Of a DNA stretch of 47,909 bases, positions 30,159 through 39,168 are shown piece after piece. Numbering within the stretch: the stretch's first letter is position 1; each line of letters begins with the position of its first letter. The notes beneath the pieces were generated by a model that did not search any database, was not told where the DNA came from, and saw only the letters and a list, made by a program, of their open reading frames with translations. The DNA lies in contig NZ_DAFZ01000095.1 in the NCBI RefSeq assembly GCF_002498065.1, positions 22,454-70,362 of the forward strand. Reading direction: 5' to 3'. The position numbers and the translations under genes were made by a program. The DNA is from Methanoculleus sp. UBA208 (GTDB lineage Archaea; Halobacteriota; Methanomicrobia; Methanomicrobiales; Methanoculleaceae).

Positions 30159-31396
30159 ATGGAGACCCTCATCCCCTTCGCCGTCGCCCTTGTGGCGATC
30201 ACCGTCGCGTCGCTCAGGCATCGCCTCCCTCCGTTCCTCACCCTTGTCGGGACGTCCGTTCTCTTCGGCCTTCTTGCCGGCATGCCGGCGGAGACGCTCG
30301 TTGCGGCAATCACGGGCGGCGCCGGCAGGATCTTCTCCATCCTCGGGATCGTCATCTTCTGCGGGGTCGGCATCGCCCAGGTCCTCCGCGAGAGCGGCCG
30401 GGTAGAGAAGATCGTCGCCGATATCCGGGGCCTGGTGCGCCGCCCCCTCGCCACGGCGGGAGCGGCCGGCTACCTCCTCTCCGTCCCCCTGATGTGCGGC
30501 ATCACCTCGTTCGTCATCCTCGCCCCCATTCTCACGCACCTCCATCCCGACCGGCAGGCGTCGAAAATTCTCCTCTACTGCGCCGGCGTCGCCGGGATGA
30601 TCTCCTACGTGCTCCTGTATCCCGCTCCCGTCGTCTACTCCACCGTGACGACACCCGGTCTCTTCTCCGGCGAGCCCTGGGATATCGACCTCATCGCCCT
30701 CCCCCTCTCCCTCCTTCTCCTCGCCGGGCTCCTTCTCGCCCTGCGGGCCCGCACCCCCCGGCCGAAGAGACGGAGGAAACGATGGCGGCCGGGGGGGACC
30801 TTCGTGCCTGGCTGCCGTTCCTCGTCATCGTTGGGGTGCTCGCAGTCGGGTCTTTCGTCCCGCAGTTCCACGCTCTCGCAAACATCAACCTGGCGCTCCT
30901 TGCAGGCCTCTTTGCCGCCCTTGCCACCGTTCCCGCCGACGTCCGGGAGCGGGCCCTTGCACGCGGGACGAAGAACGCCGGGATCATCATCTTCGACCTC
31001 GCCGGTGCCGGGGCGTTCGGCGGCGTCATCGCCGCAAGCACGTTCTCTGCGGACGTGACCGCGCTGGTACTCGGATTCCTCCCCGTAACGCTCCTCCCGT
31101 TCGTCATCGCCGCCCTGGTGCAGGCGGCGCAGGGCTCGAGGGTTGTCACCGCGGCCGTCACCGCCGCCATCCTCGCCACGATCCCGGCCGTCGCGGCGAT
31201 CGACCCGCTCGCCCTGGTGCTCATGGTCTCCGCAGGGGCGTTCATGTTCTCCTACGTGAGCGATCCCTTCTTCTGGCTGCTCAAACGCACGACCGGCGAC
31301 GACTTCTCCGCGGTCGTGCGAAACTACACCCTGCCGCTCTCGGCGGCGGGCCTCGTCACGCTCGCGGCGGCGCTGGTGATCCAGGGCGTACCGTGA
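30159..31396 (+). pseudogene. Permease (DUF401/AF0261- or GntP-like) split by a one-base frameshift
   Basis: Two overlapping frames encode the halves of one membrane protein. The first starts at ATG 30159 and is good to about 30753 (GIVIFCGVGIAQVLRESG; LMCGITSFVILAPILTHLHP; GVAGMISYVLLYP). The second is good from about 30755 to 31396 (LPFLVIVGVLAVGSF; FDLAGAGAFGGVIAAST; VSAGAFMFSYVSDPFFWLLKR). Adding one C to the C6 run at 30754-30759 fuses them into about 413 residues with ten or more helices, near the length I recall for the AF0261 (DUF401) family. A start at ATG 30782 could still express the second half. Substrate is unknown. Either a homopolymer sequencing error or real inactivation. Confidence 0.72.
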
Positions 31397-31443
31397 CATA
31401 GGTCCCCACTGGTATTCCTCAAAAAATCCGCCTTGACCAAGCC

Positions 31444-31455
31444 TATTATATAATA
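31444..31455 (+). promoter_or_regulatory. fdhAB promoter
   Basis: tattatataata is a strong TATA element with a predicted start near 31476, followed by AGAGGGAG (31478-31485) as the ribosome-binding site of fdhA. Confidence 0.7.
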
Positions 31456-31486
31456 CGGGCGGTATGTAGTCCCTGCCAGAGGGAGA

Positions 31487-33550
31487 ATGATGGAAATAAA
31501 GTACGTATCGACGACATGCCCGTACTGCGGCACCGGGTGCGGGTTCAACCTCGTCGTCCGCGACGGCAAGGTCTTTGACGTGGCGCACTGGCAGCGCGCA
31601 CCCGTCAACGGGGGCAAACTCTGCCCCAAAGGGCGCTATGCCCACGAGTTCATTAACAGCCCCGACCGCCTCACAAAACCGCTCATCAAGAAGGACGGCG
31701 AGTTTGTCGAGGCGACCTGGGACGAAGCCTACGGCCTGATCGCGGAGAAGTTCGGTTCCTACAAACCCGAGGAGACGGCCTGCCTCTCCTCCGCCCGGAC
31801 ATCGAATGAAGAGAACTACCTGATGCAGAAGTTTGCGCGGGTGGCGCTCAAGACCCCGCATGTCGACCATTGCGCCCGGCTCTGCCACTCATCCACCGTC
31901 GCGGGACTCGCGGCGGTCTTCGGGTCCGGCGCGATGACCAACTCGATCAGGGACATCTCGGAGTCGAAATGCGTCTTCGTCCTCGGGTCCAACACCTTCG
32001 AGCAGCACCCGCTGATCGCGCGGAGCATCATCCGCGCAAGGGAGGGCGGCGGGAAGGTGATCGTGGCCGACCCGCGCCTCACCCCGACCGCGAAGCAGGC
32101 AGACCTCTACATGCCGTTCATATCGGGCACCGATGTGGCCATCTTGAACGGCCTGATGCAGGAGATCATCAAAAACGGCTGGGAGGACAAGAAGTTCATC
32201 GCGAGTCGCACGAAGGACTTCGAGAAACTCAAGGAAGTCGTCATGAAGGATGACTACAGCCTTGAAAACGTCTCGAAGGTCTCCGGTATCCCGGTCGAGA
32301 GCCTCCGGACCGCCGCCGAGTGGATTGCAACGGCTGACGTCGCCACGCTCATCTACTCAATGGGCATCACCCAGCACACCGTCGGCGTCGATAACGTCAA
32401 ATCCACCGCCAACCTGATGATGCTCACCGGCAACATGGGCAAGCCCGGTGGCGGCGTCAACCCGCTTCGCGGCCAGAACAATGTCCAGGGCGCCTGTGAC
32501 ATGGGAGCCCTCCCGAACGTCTACTCCGGCTACCAGAAGGTCACCGACGAGGCGGCCCAGAAGAAGATGAAGGAGATGTGGGGCGTCGAGGATATCGCCG
32601 AGGGCAGGGTCGGCTACACTGTCACTGAGATGGTCAACGTCCTTGCCGACAAGCCCGGCGAACTCAAAGCGATGTACATCATGGGCGAGAACCCGATGCT
32701 CTCCGACCCCGACCTGCACCACGTCGAGGAGGGGGTCAGGAACCTCGAGTTCCTGGTCGTCCAGGACATCTTCCTGACCGAGACAGCCAACTTCGCCGAC
32801 GTCGTTCTGCCTGCGGCATGCTACGCGGAGAAGGACGGCACCCAGACGAACACCGAACGGCGGGTCCAGCGCTGGAAGAAAGCCCAGGACCCGCCGGGGG
32901 AGGCGAAGGAAGACTGGAAGATCATCAGCGAACTCGCTGCGAAGATGGGCTACGCGAAGCAGTTCCCCTATCAGAGCGCCGAGGAGATCTTCAACGAGGT
33001 CGCCGCCGTCACGCCGTCCTACCACGGCATGTCCTACGCCCGCCTTGACCCTGACGGCCTGCACTGGCCCTGCCCGACCGAAGAGCACCCGGGAACGCCG
33101 ATCCTCCACCGGGAGAGGTTCGCCATGCCCGATGGTCTCGGGGTCTTCTCACCGATCGAGTGGAAGCCGCCCGCCGAGGTGCCGGACGACGAGTACCCCT
33201 ACGTGCTCACGACCGGCCGTACGCTCTGGCAGTGGCACACCGGTACCATGACCCGCCGGTCATGGAGCCTTGAGAAGGAGGCGCCCATCGGCTGGATCGA
33301 GATCAACCCCGAGGACGCGAAAGAACTCGGGATCAAGGACGAAGAGGTCGTCCGGGCGAGCACCCGCCGAGGGTCCGTCGAGATCCCCGCACGGGTCACC
33401 CCTGAGATCATCAGGGGCGTCACGTTCATCCCGTTCCACTACAAGGAGCACCCGGCGAACCGACTGACCCACAACGCGCTCGACCCAATCGCCAAAATCC
33501 CCGAGTTCAAGGCCTGTGCCGTGAAAGTCGAGAAGATCGAGGAGGTGTGA
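31487..33550 (+). CDS. fdhA: Formate dehydrogenase alpha subunit, F420-dependent type
   Basis: Molybdopterin enzyme oxidising formate to CO2. Electrons pass to FdhB and coenzyme F420, or to heterodisulfide reductase complexes. The 687-residue protein has an N-terminal [4Fe-4S] motif Cys11, Cys14, Cys18 and Cys46 (CPYCGTGC and KLCPKG). In the active-site segment HCARLCHSSTVAGL, Cys133 takes the place of selenocysteine. GRNNVQGACD-type (GQNNVQGACDMGA) and DPRLTPTAKQADLYMP are pterin-binding segments, and the C-terminal dinucleotide domain holds TTGRTLWQWHTGTMTRRS. A paired ATG at 31490 has better spacing to the ribosome-binding site. fdhB begins three bases after the stop. Formate enters by FdhC, encoded 4 kb downstream. 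Confidence 0.95.
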   Translation: MMEIKYVSTTCPYCGTGCGFNLVVRDGKVFDVAHWQRAPVNGGKLCPKGRYAHEFINSPDRLTKPLIKKDGEFVEATWDEAYGLIAEKFGSYKPEETACLSSARTSNEENYLMQKFARVALKTPHVDHCARLCHSSTVAGLAAVFGSGAMTNSIRDISESKCVFVLGSNTFEQHPLIARSIIRAREGGGKVIVADPRLTPTAKQADLYMPFISGTDVAILNGLMQEIIKNGWEDKKFIASRTKDFEKLKEVVMKDDYSLENVSKVSGIPVESLRTAAEWIATADVATLIYSMGITQHTVGVDNVKSTANLMMLTGNMGKPGGGVNPLRGQNNVQGACDMGALPNVYSGYQKVTDEAAQKKMKEMWGVEDIAEGRVGYTVTEMVNVLADKPGELKAMYIMGENPMLSDPDLHHVEEGVRNLEFLVVQDIFLTETANFADVVLPAACYAEKDGTQTNTERRVQRWKKAQDPPGEAKEDWKIISELAAKMGYAKQFPYQSAEEIFNEVAAVTPSYHGMSYARLDPDGLHWPCPTEEHPGTPILHRERFAMPDGLGVFSPIEWKPPAEVPDDEYPYVLTTGRTLWQWHTGTMTRRSWSLEKEAPIGWIEINPEDAKELGIKDEEVVRASTRRGSVEIPARVTPEIIRGVTFIPFHYKEHPANRLTHNALDPIAKIPEFKACAVKVEKIEEV

Positions 33551-33553
33551 GAT

Positions 33554-34819
33554 ATGGCAGGAAAAGGCGATTTACTCTACGCGTGGACGACTGACGACGA
33601 ACTCCGGGAGAGAGCGGAAACGGGCGGTGCGGTCACCGCGCTGCTGCGCCACGCCCTCGAGAGCGGTATGGTCGACGCGGTCTTTGCGGTCAGGAAAGGC
33701 GCGGACGTCTACGACGCGGTTCCGGCACTGATCACCGACCCCGCCGAGATCGGGGGGATCGCAGGATCGCTCCACTGCGGCACCCTGCTTCTCCCAAAGC
33801 AGATGCGCCGCTGTCTTCTTTCCACCGAGCCGAACATGAGGATCGCCACCGTCCTCAAAGGCTGCGACGTCAAGGCGATCTACGAGATGGCCAAGCGCGG
33901 CCAGGTCAACCTGGACAACATCATCGTCATCGGCCTCAACTGCGGCGGCACTATCCGGCCGGAGACGGCGCGGATCATCGTCCGCGAGAAGCTCGGCCTC
34001 GACCCCGATTCGGTCGTCAAGGAGGAGATCGACAAAGGAAAGTTCATCGTCATCACGAAGGACGGCGAGCACGCCTCCGTTTCGATCGACGAACTCGAAG
34101 AGGGATCGGAAGATCTCCTCGGGAACGAGGGCCTCGGCCGCCGGAGCAACTGCCGGCGGTGCAAGATCAAGATCCCGCGCCAGGCGGACCTCGCCTGCGG
34201 CAACTGGGGTGTCATCGGCGATAAGGCCGGCAACGCCACGTTTGTCGAGGTCTGCTCCGAGAAGGGCGCAAACCTCCTCAACGCCGCCGCAAAAGCCGGG
34301 GCGGTCGCCACCGAGCCTGCGAACCCGAAGGGGATCGAGATCCGCGGCAAGGTCGAGAACGCGATGCTGAAACTCGGTGACAAATGGCGGGAACGATACT
34401 TCGGGGCGCTCGGCGAGGGCACGGAGCGCCTGAACAAAATCAGGGAGCAGACGAGCCGGTGCATCAAGTGCTACTCCTGCATCGAGAACTGCCCGATCTG
34501 CTACTGCATCGACTGCAGCACGAAGAAGGACTACCTGGTCGAGCCCGGCGTGATCCCGCCGCCGTTCATGTTCCACCTGATCCGGTTTGCGCACATCTCC
34601 GACTCCTGCGTCAACTGCGGCCAGTGCGAGGAACTCTGCCCCGTCGAAATCTCGAATTCTGTCTTCCTCCATGCCATTCAGACCGATCTCGAGAGACTCT
34701 TTGGGTTCCACCCGGGCGAGGATATGACCCCGCCGGTGCTGGCCCTGGTCGAAGAGACGGCGGAGAGAAAGCGCCTCGAGGCTACGGGGAGCGACCAGAT
34801 CTTCGACATCTTCCGCTGA
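33554..34819 (+). CDS. fdhB: Formate dehydrogenase beta subunit, F420-reducing
   Basis: Electron-transfer partner of FdhA that reduces F420 through FAD and iron-sulfur clusters. It has 421 residues. The N terminus (AETGGAVTALLRHALESGMVD) starts the FrhB/FdhB F420-binding fold. A NCRRCKIKIPRQADLACGNWG stretch and two ferredoxin-type motifs (CIKCYSCIENCPICYC near residue 310, and CVNCGQCEELCP near 360) supply cluster ligands. It directly follows fdhA, so the two are one transcript. A T6 tract downstream (34851-34856) lies in the 3' end of the convergent ClC gene. Confidence 0.95.
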   Translation: MAGKGDLLYAWTTDDELRERAETGGAVTALLRHALESGMVDAVFAVRKGADVYDAVPALITDPAEIGGIAGSLHCGTLLLPKQMRRCLLSTEPNMRIATVLKGCDVKAIYEMAKRGQVNLDNIIVIGLNCGGTIRPETARIIVREKLGLDPDSVVKEEIDKGKFIVITKDGEHASVSIDELEEGSEDLLGNEGLGRRSNCRRCKIKIPRQADLACGNWGVIGDKAGNATFVEVCSEKGANLLNAAAKAGAVATEPANPKGIEIRGKVENAMLKLGDKWRERYFGALGEGTERLNKIREQTSRCIKCYSCIENCPICYCIDCSTKKDYLVEPGVIPPPFMFHLIRFAHISDSCVNCGQCEELCPVEISNSVFLHAIQTDLERLFGFHPGEDMTPPVLALVEETAERKRLEATGSDQIFDIFR

Positions 34820-34829
34820 TCCGGGGCGC

Positions 34830-36722
34830 TCACCCCTCCACTATCGGCCCTTTTTTCCCGTCGGGGCTGTTTTCGGATGCCGCACCCGGTCCGATCAGGG
34901 TGCTGTTCCCGGTAAGGCGGTGTTTTCCCCCTAACTGCGACGCTCTCCTGACATAGGCCTTCATGACGTCCGTTCGGGTGACAAATCCCGAGAGTGTCCT
35001 CGGGTCCTCCGCCGGGACGACGGGCAGGTGATGGATATCGTGTTCGGTCATCAGATCCAGAGCCTCACGTAGCGTACAGGCAGGATGCACGGTGAACACC
35101 CGTGAACTCATGACGTCCTCCACCAGTATGTCATGTTCGCCGTTTATCCGGTGATCTCTGATATCGTCGAGAGCGATTATGCCGACGAGTTTCCCTTCCC
35201 CATCGAGCACCGGAAACCCGGTATGCAGCGTCTCGTCGATCAGGCGGAGCACCCTCCCGGTGGTATCATCGGGCGATACGGCGGCGATACGGTCGCGGGG
35301 CACCATAATGTCGCTCACATGAATATCCTGAAGTATCTCTATCATATACTCGTCGCGATGAGCGGCCGATTTGGACCGGTTCAGCACCTGCTCACGGAAG
35401 ATAGTGGACTGACCGATGAGGAGGACCGCCACCGAGACGGCACCCATCGCCGGGACGAGCAGGGAGAAGTCGCCGGTCATCTCCACGACCATGATCATGA
35501 CCGCGATCGGTGCGTGGGAGATCGCGCCGAAGAGAGCGATCATCCCGACGACGACGAAGACCGGCACCGATTCGACGGGCACGATCCCGGGGAGCGCGAG
35601 GTGTAGCAGGGAGCCGAAGGCGCCTCCCGTCGCCCCGCCGATCACCAGCCCCGGCGCGAAGACGCCGCCGCTCCCCCCGGAGCCGATGGTGAGCGATGTC
35701 GTCAGGATCTTTGCAAACGGAAGGAAAAGCAGCACCCCGAGCGGGAGCATGTTATACAGCGCGAGTTGCGTGAACCCGTATCCGGTTCCGAGGCTGCCGA
35801 GGCCGACGATTGCCGCTTCGGGAGAGAGAACCGCGAGAGCAAGAACGAACATGCCGGTGAGGAACGCTCCTGCGAGGGGTTTGAAGTGATTCGGAAGGTT
35901 CAGGCGGCTGAATATATCTTTAAAAATCCTGTTTGTGCCATAGAAGGTGTTTATGTAAATCAGGCCGACTGCAGTCGAGACCACGCCGAGGAGAACGAAG
36001 AGAGGGACCTGGTAGACGTTCCAGGAGGTTGGCCAGGGGCCGAAGACCGATTCGAAACCTTCAACGAGACCGAAGATGGCATATCCGATGACAGAGGCGA
36101 GGAAAGCGGGAACGATCGCTTCGGCTTCGAAGTCCTGTTTATAGAGGATCTCCGCAGCAAGGATTGCCCCTCCGAGAGGCGCCATGAAGATCGTGCCGAT
36201 TCCGGCGCCGACACCGGTGGCGATAGCAAGCCTCCGCTCACGGGCGGAGAGGCCTAAAAGATCGGCGGCGATCGAACCGAAACCGGCCGACATCTGTGCA
36301 GTCGGCCCTTCACGCCCGGCGCTCCCCCCTGTCGAGATGGTCAGGACGGCAGTGACCGCTTTGACGAGGGGGACGCGCCAGCGTACCCGCCCTTCTCCAT
36401 GAAACGCCTTTATTGCCGCATCGGTTCCGTGACCTTCCGCTTCCGGGGCAAGGGTGTAGACCAGGAGGCCGGAGAGGAGTCCTCCGAAACAGATGACGGG
36501 AAGAATCATCCAGAGGTGATCGGGAGGGGCCCATTGGCTGATATCCTGAAGAGCCTGCCCTTCCTTCGGGAGATGGAACCCGACGATGCCTTCCATGAAA
36601 AACGCTGTTCCTAATTTCAATCCTTCGAAAAAGAGCAGAGCGCCGATGCCGGAGATGAGCCCGACGATGATGGCGATAAGTATGATCCTCCTGTAGGGAG
36701 TGACGGTTTCCTCGATCTGCAT
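34830..36722 (-). CDS. ClC-type chloride channel/antiporter with CBS domains
   Basis: A 630-residue membrane protein. Residues 1-440 form the ClC fold, with STGGSAGREGP carrying the gating Glu (GREGP motif), GSGGSGGVFAPGL, and a repeated pattern of long helices. A C-terminal cytosolic part holds two CBS domains (VSDIMVPRDRI... and VEDVMSSRVFTVH...), which commonly bind adenine nucleotides and tune transport. The tail after GGKHRL is hydrophilic and unmatched. It lies between fdhAB and fdhC on the opposite strand. The canonical first GSGIP ion-binding motif reads differently here (TGGSAG), so ion choice (chloride, fluoride, nitrate) is open. Confidence 0.9.
   Translation of the reverse strand: MQIEETVTPYRRIILIAIIVGLISGIGALLFFEGLKLGTAFFMEGIVGFHLPKEGQALQDISQWAPPDHLWMILPVICFGGLLSGLLVYTLAPEAEGHGTDAAIKAFHGEGRVRWRVPLVKAVTAVLTISTGGSAGREGPTAQMSAGFGSIAADLLGLSARERRLAIATGVGAGIGTIFMAPLGGAILAAEILYKQDFEAEAIVPAFLASVIGYAIFGLVEGFESVFGPWPTSWNVYQVPLFVLLGVVSTAVGLIYINTFYGTNRIFKDIFSRLNLPNHFKPLAGAFLTGMFVLALAVLSPEAAIVGLGSLGTGYGFTQLALYNMLPLGVLLFLPFAKILTTSLTIGSGGSGGVFAPGLVIGGATGGAFGSLLHLALPGIVPVESVPVFVVVGMIALFGAISHAPIAVMIMVVEMTGDFSLLVPAMGAVSVAVLLIGQSTIFREQVLNRSKSAAHRDEYMIEILQDIHVSDIMVPRDRIAAVSPDDTTGRVLRLIDETLHTGFPVLDGEGKLVGIIALDDIRDHRINGEHDILVEDVMSSRVFTVHPACTLREALDLMTEHDIHHLPVVPAEDPRTLSGFVTRTDVMKAYVRRASQLGGKHRLTGNSTLIGPGAASENSPDGKKGPIVEG
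34851..34856 (+). terminator. T6 terminator of fdhAB inside ClC 3' end
   Basis: Six T residues 32 bases after fdhB. The tract falls within the last codons of the convergent ClC gene. Confidence 0.5.
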
Positions 36723-37686
36723 GAAGTTATGATATAAATTTGTTTAACACTTATTTAAAGTGGTTGACTTTTACCGGCAGTAACGGTACAGGGTTGCGCA
36801 TCACCGCAGGACGTCCCGGTGCGGTACTTCCTTTTACCTCTCCCCATCGCCATCGCTCCTCGGCGGTATCTCCCCGTGTCCAGGTACCGTTCACCACCAG
36901 AAGCCCGACAATGCTCCTATGGCCCGCGTTATCCGGGGAGGATGGTTGTTGACAGCAGGGGCGGATTCACAGCCGCCAGAGGTCCGGTATACTTCTCTCA
37001 CCGGGAGGAGCGTGGCACCGGATGGCGGTTTGCAGCCGGCCACAATCGAAGGCACCCGTCCCGGGAGGAACGAATGGCCGCCCCTCAGGGAAGGGGCGGT
37101 CCACGAAAGCCCGCATTGCATTCGCCGTCCCCGGTGACGGCTGCCGGGACCGGACCCCCGGAGAGACAGAGCGCACCCCCGGCGGGGAGGGTGCCACAGG
37201 ACCCTTAAAACTGTTTGAAGAGGAACCCTGTTCGGAGTTGGGCCGACTTGGGCAATTGAAGCAAACGGGTTGTTTTCCCAAAAACTCGTCGTTAATCTGG
37301 TTCACACACCCATTCCTGAAGCACACCCCGACGCGCAGGTATCTAAGGTGATTTTACCGGGCGTTCGTTGCCCCGGCATAAATATGGGTGGAGATCGGGA
37401 AATCTGCGCGCCCGCTCCCACACACTCGCCCAATTAACTCCCTGAAATCACCTATATTCCGCGTGCTCTCAAAAACAAAAGTAAATGCATCGTTTATCGA
37501 TTCTTCATGTTTAACTATGGCAATTAACTCGCGGCAATGATAAACGCCTGAGTTTGGGCTGTACTCACCGCGCGTAGCGATCATTTCGAAACCTATTAAT
37601 AGCAATCTCAAATTACTGATTAATTAGACCTATCCATTCGGATTACTTGATGGTATAGGTAGGACGTTTAGAGAGGTGTATGAAAA
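36723..37686. other. 964-bp region without a convincing gene
   Basis: The ClC-proximal half is GC-rich with short frames of poor composition on both strands. A perfect 8-bp hairpin lies at 37078-37099 (CCGCCCCT, six-base loop, AGGGGCGG), and CCGGGAGGA occurs twice (near 37001 and 37061). The fdhC-proximal 300 bp are AT-rich and contain the fdhC promoter and ACCTAT/ATAGGT boxes. An 85-codon TTG-started frame on the minus strand (37354-37611) has no ribosome-binding site and is not accepted. A small RNA or a decayed gene could lie here. Confidence 0.5.
37591..37660 (+). promoter_or_regulatory. fdhC promoter region with ACCTAT/ATAGGT boxes
   Basis: ACCTAT occurs at 37591 and 37628, and its inverse ATAGGT at 37655. 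AT-rich TATA candidates (attaatag near 37595, gattaattag near 37618) lie among them. The inverted pair 37628/37655, with 21 bases between, could bind a regulator. The GAGAGGTG ribosome-binding site is at 37671-37678. Confidence 0.45.
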
Positions 37687-38559
37687 ATGGTATTCCATCC
37701 TCCAGTTGCTATCGTAGCAAAAGCGGGTGATGCCGGGAAGTATAAGATCGGCCTGCCGATATGGAATATGATCCTCCGTGGATTCATGGCGGGAGCATAT
37801 ATTGCCATGGGCGCTGCCCTTGCAACGGTTTGTAGTACCGGTGTGGCAGCATTCCTCGGTGCCGGCTTTGCAAAACTGATTCTCGGTTCTGTCTTCCCTG
37901 TGGGGCTTATCATCATCGTTCTGACCGGTGCGGAACTCTTTACCGGCGATGCGATGCTCGCCCCTATGGCAGCGTTCGTCCACAAGGTCAGTTGGGCAAG
38001 CGTGATCAATTTGTGGATCTGGGTATACATCGGCAACCTTATCGGTTCGATCGTGTTCGCGTATATCATGGCCAACGGGCCGCTGACAACCTTCAGCGCA
38101 ACGGGCGCCGCGACCGTCAACGCTTTCGGTCTCACCGCCGTGAACATCGCGCTCGGAAAGGTATCCTATGTCAGCATGATGGGACAGTGGTCGCTCCTTC
38201 TCAAGGCAATCGCCTGTAACTGGCTCGTCAACCTGGCCATCCTGCTGGGTATCTGTGCCGACGACCTGATCGGCAAGTTCTTCGGAATCTGGTTCCCGAT
38301 CATGGCCTTCGTTGCCACCGGATTCGAGCACTGTGTCGCAAACATGTACTTCATCCCCGCAGGTCTCCTGACCAAGGGCTACCTGAGCCCAGACCAGATC
38401 ACCGAGATCGGTCTCGCCAAACTGGAAGGCCTGAACTGGGTGACGATGTGGACCAACAACATCATCGGGGCAACCATCGGCAACATCATCGGCGGTATGC
38501 TCTTCGTCGGTGTGCTCTACTGGGTCGCCTTCCGGAAGGAGATTGCGGCACTCAAGTAA
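37687..38559 (+). CDS. fdhC: Formate transporter FdhC (FNT family)
   Basis: A pentameric formate channel/transporter of the formate-nitrite family, 290 residues with six main helices. Family features include the N-terminal FHPPVAIVAKAGDAGKYK region and GFMAGAYIAMGAAL in TM1. TGAELFTGDAMLAP gives the omega-loop region with Thr, and GFEHCVANMYFIP carries the central His of the pore. A clear ribosome-binding site precedes the ATG by eight bases. It feeds FdhAB, which lies upstream across the ClC gene rather than adjacent as in several other methanogens. It is followed 11 bases later by a membrane protein gene. Confidence 0.94.
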   Translation: MVFHPPVAIVAKAGDAGKYKIGLPIWNMILRGFMAGAYIAMGAALATVCSTGVAAFLGAGFAKLILGSVFPVGLIIIVLTGAELFTGDAMLAPMAAFVHKVSWASVINLWIWVYIGNLIGSIVFAYIMANGPLTTFSATGAATVNAFGLTAVNIALGKVSYVSMMGQWSLLLKAIACNWLVNLAILLGICADDLIGKFFGIWFPIMAFVATGFEHCVANMYFIPAGLLTKGYLSPDQITEIGLAKLEGLNWVTMWTNNIIGATIGNIIGGMLFVGVLYWVAFRKEIAALK

Positions 38560-38570
38560 AGAGATACCAG

Positions 38571-39080
38571 ATGAAAATCGGAAACATCAATGTGAAGATA
38601 TCGGTCATGTCTCTGGCCGTTTTTGGTATCTTCACAATTATTTTACTCGGTACGGTTATTGCCACGGGAGATACGTCGATCCTGATCTGGGGAATTCCGA
38701 TCCTCGCCCTACTCCTGATCATCCCGGCAACGCTCAACTACATGAGCCAGAAACAGTATGCATCACTGGTGCCGATGTATGAACAGGAAGCAAAGAGCGT
38801 CAGAATCCGGGCGATCAACCTGAGCATGATCGGCGAACCGGTGCGTATAAAGGGCGTCGTCGAGCGGACGTATTTCCAGCTCCTCAACCGGCCGCAGTAC
38901 CTCGTCGCCGACCGGACAGGTGAGATATCGGTCAAGATGTTCACCTCGCCCCCTGAAGACGTGCAGAAGGGCGACGTGGTCGAAGTACTTGGAACCGTCG
39001 TCAAACGCTACATCCTGTCCGGGGATGCGGTCATCAACTGCGTCTCCATACGCAAAGTCGAGAACAGTCAGCAATCCTGA
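38571..39080 (+). CDS. Two-helix membrane protein with C-terminal OB-like domain
   Basis: From ATG 38571 the product is 169 residues. Two hydrophobic helices span about residues 14-34 and 37-57. A soluble domain follows with the pattern VRIKGVVERTYFQLLNRPQ, DRTGEISVKMFTSP, GDVVEVLGTVVKRYILSG. That strand order and the DVVEVLGTVV motif are like an OB fold, as in NfeD-type or nucleic-acid OB domains. It is 11 bases after fdhC, so probably co-transcribed. It may serve membrane organisation around the formate transporter or regulate it, but this is context only. I do not recognise a named family. Confidence 0.65.
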   Translation: MKIGNINVKISVMSLAVFGIFTIILLGTVIATGDTSILIWGIPILALLLIIPATLNYMSQKQYASLVPMYEQEAKSVRIRAINLSMIGEPVRIKGVVERTYFQLLNRPQYLVADRTGEISVKMFTSPPEDVQKGDVVEVLGTVVKRYILSGDAVINCVSIRKVENSQQS

Positions 39081-39168
39081 CGCTCCCCCGGGGAGCGCCA
39101 AGCAGTTCAGTGAAGGGACCGGCGGAAACGGAAGGGTTTCCTGCCCAAATCACCTTCGTGCGTTGCCG

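Noticed and set aside
37354..37611. 85-codon minus-strand frame in the ClC-fdhC gap
   Set aside because: TTG start, no ribosome-binding site, no domain, and it overlaps the likely fdhC promoter region.
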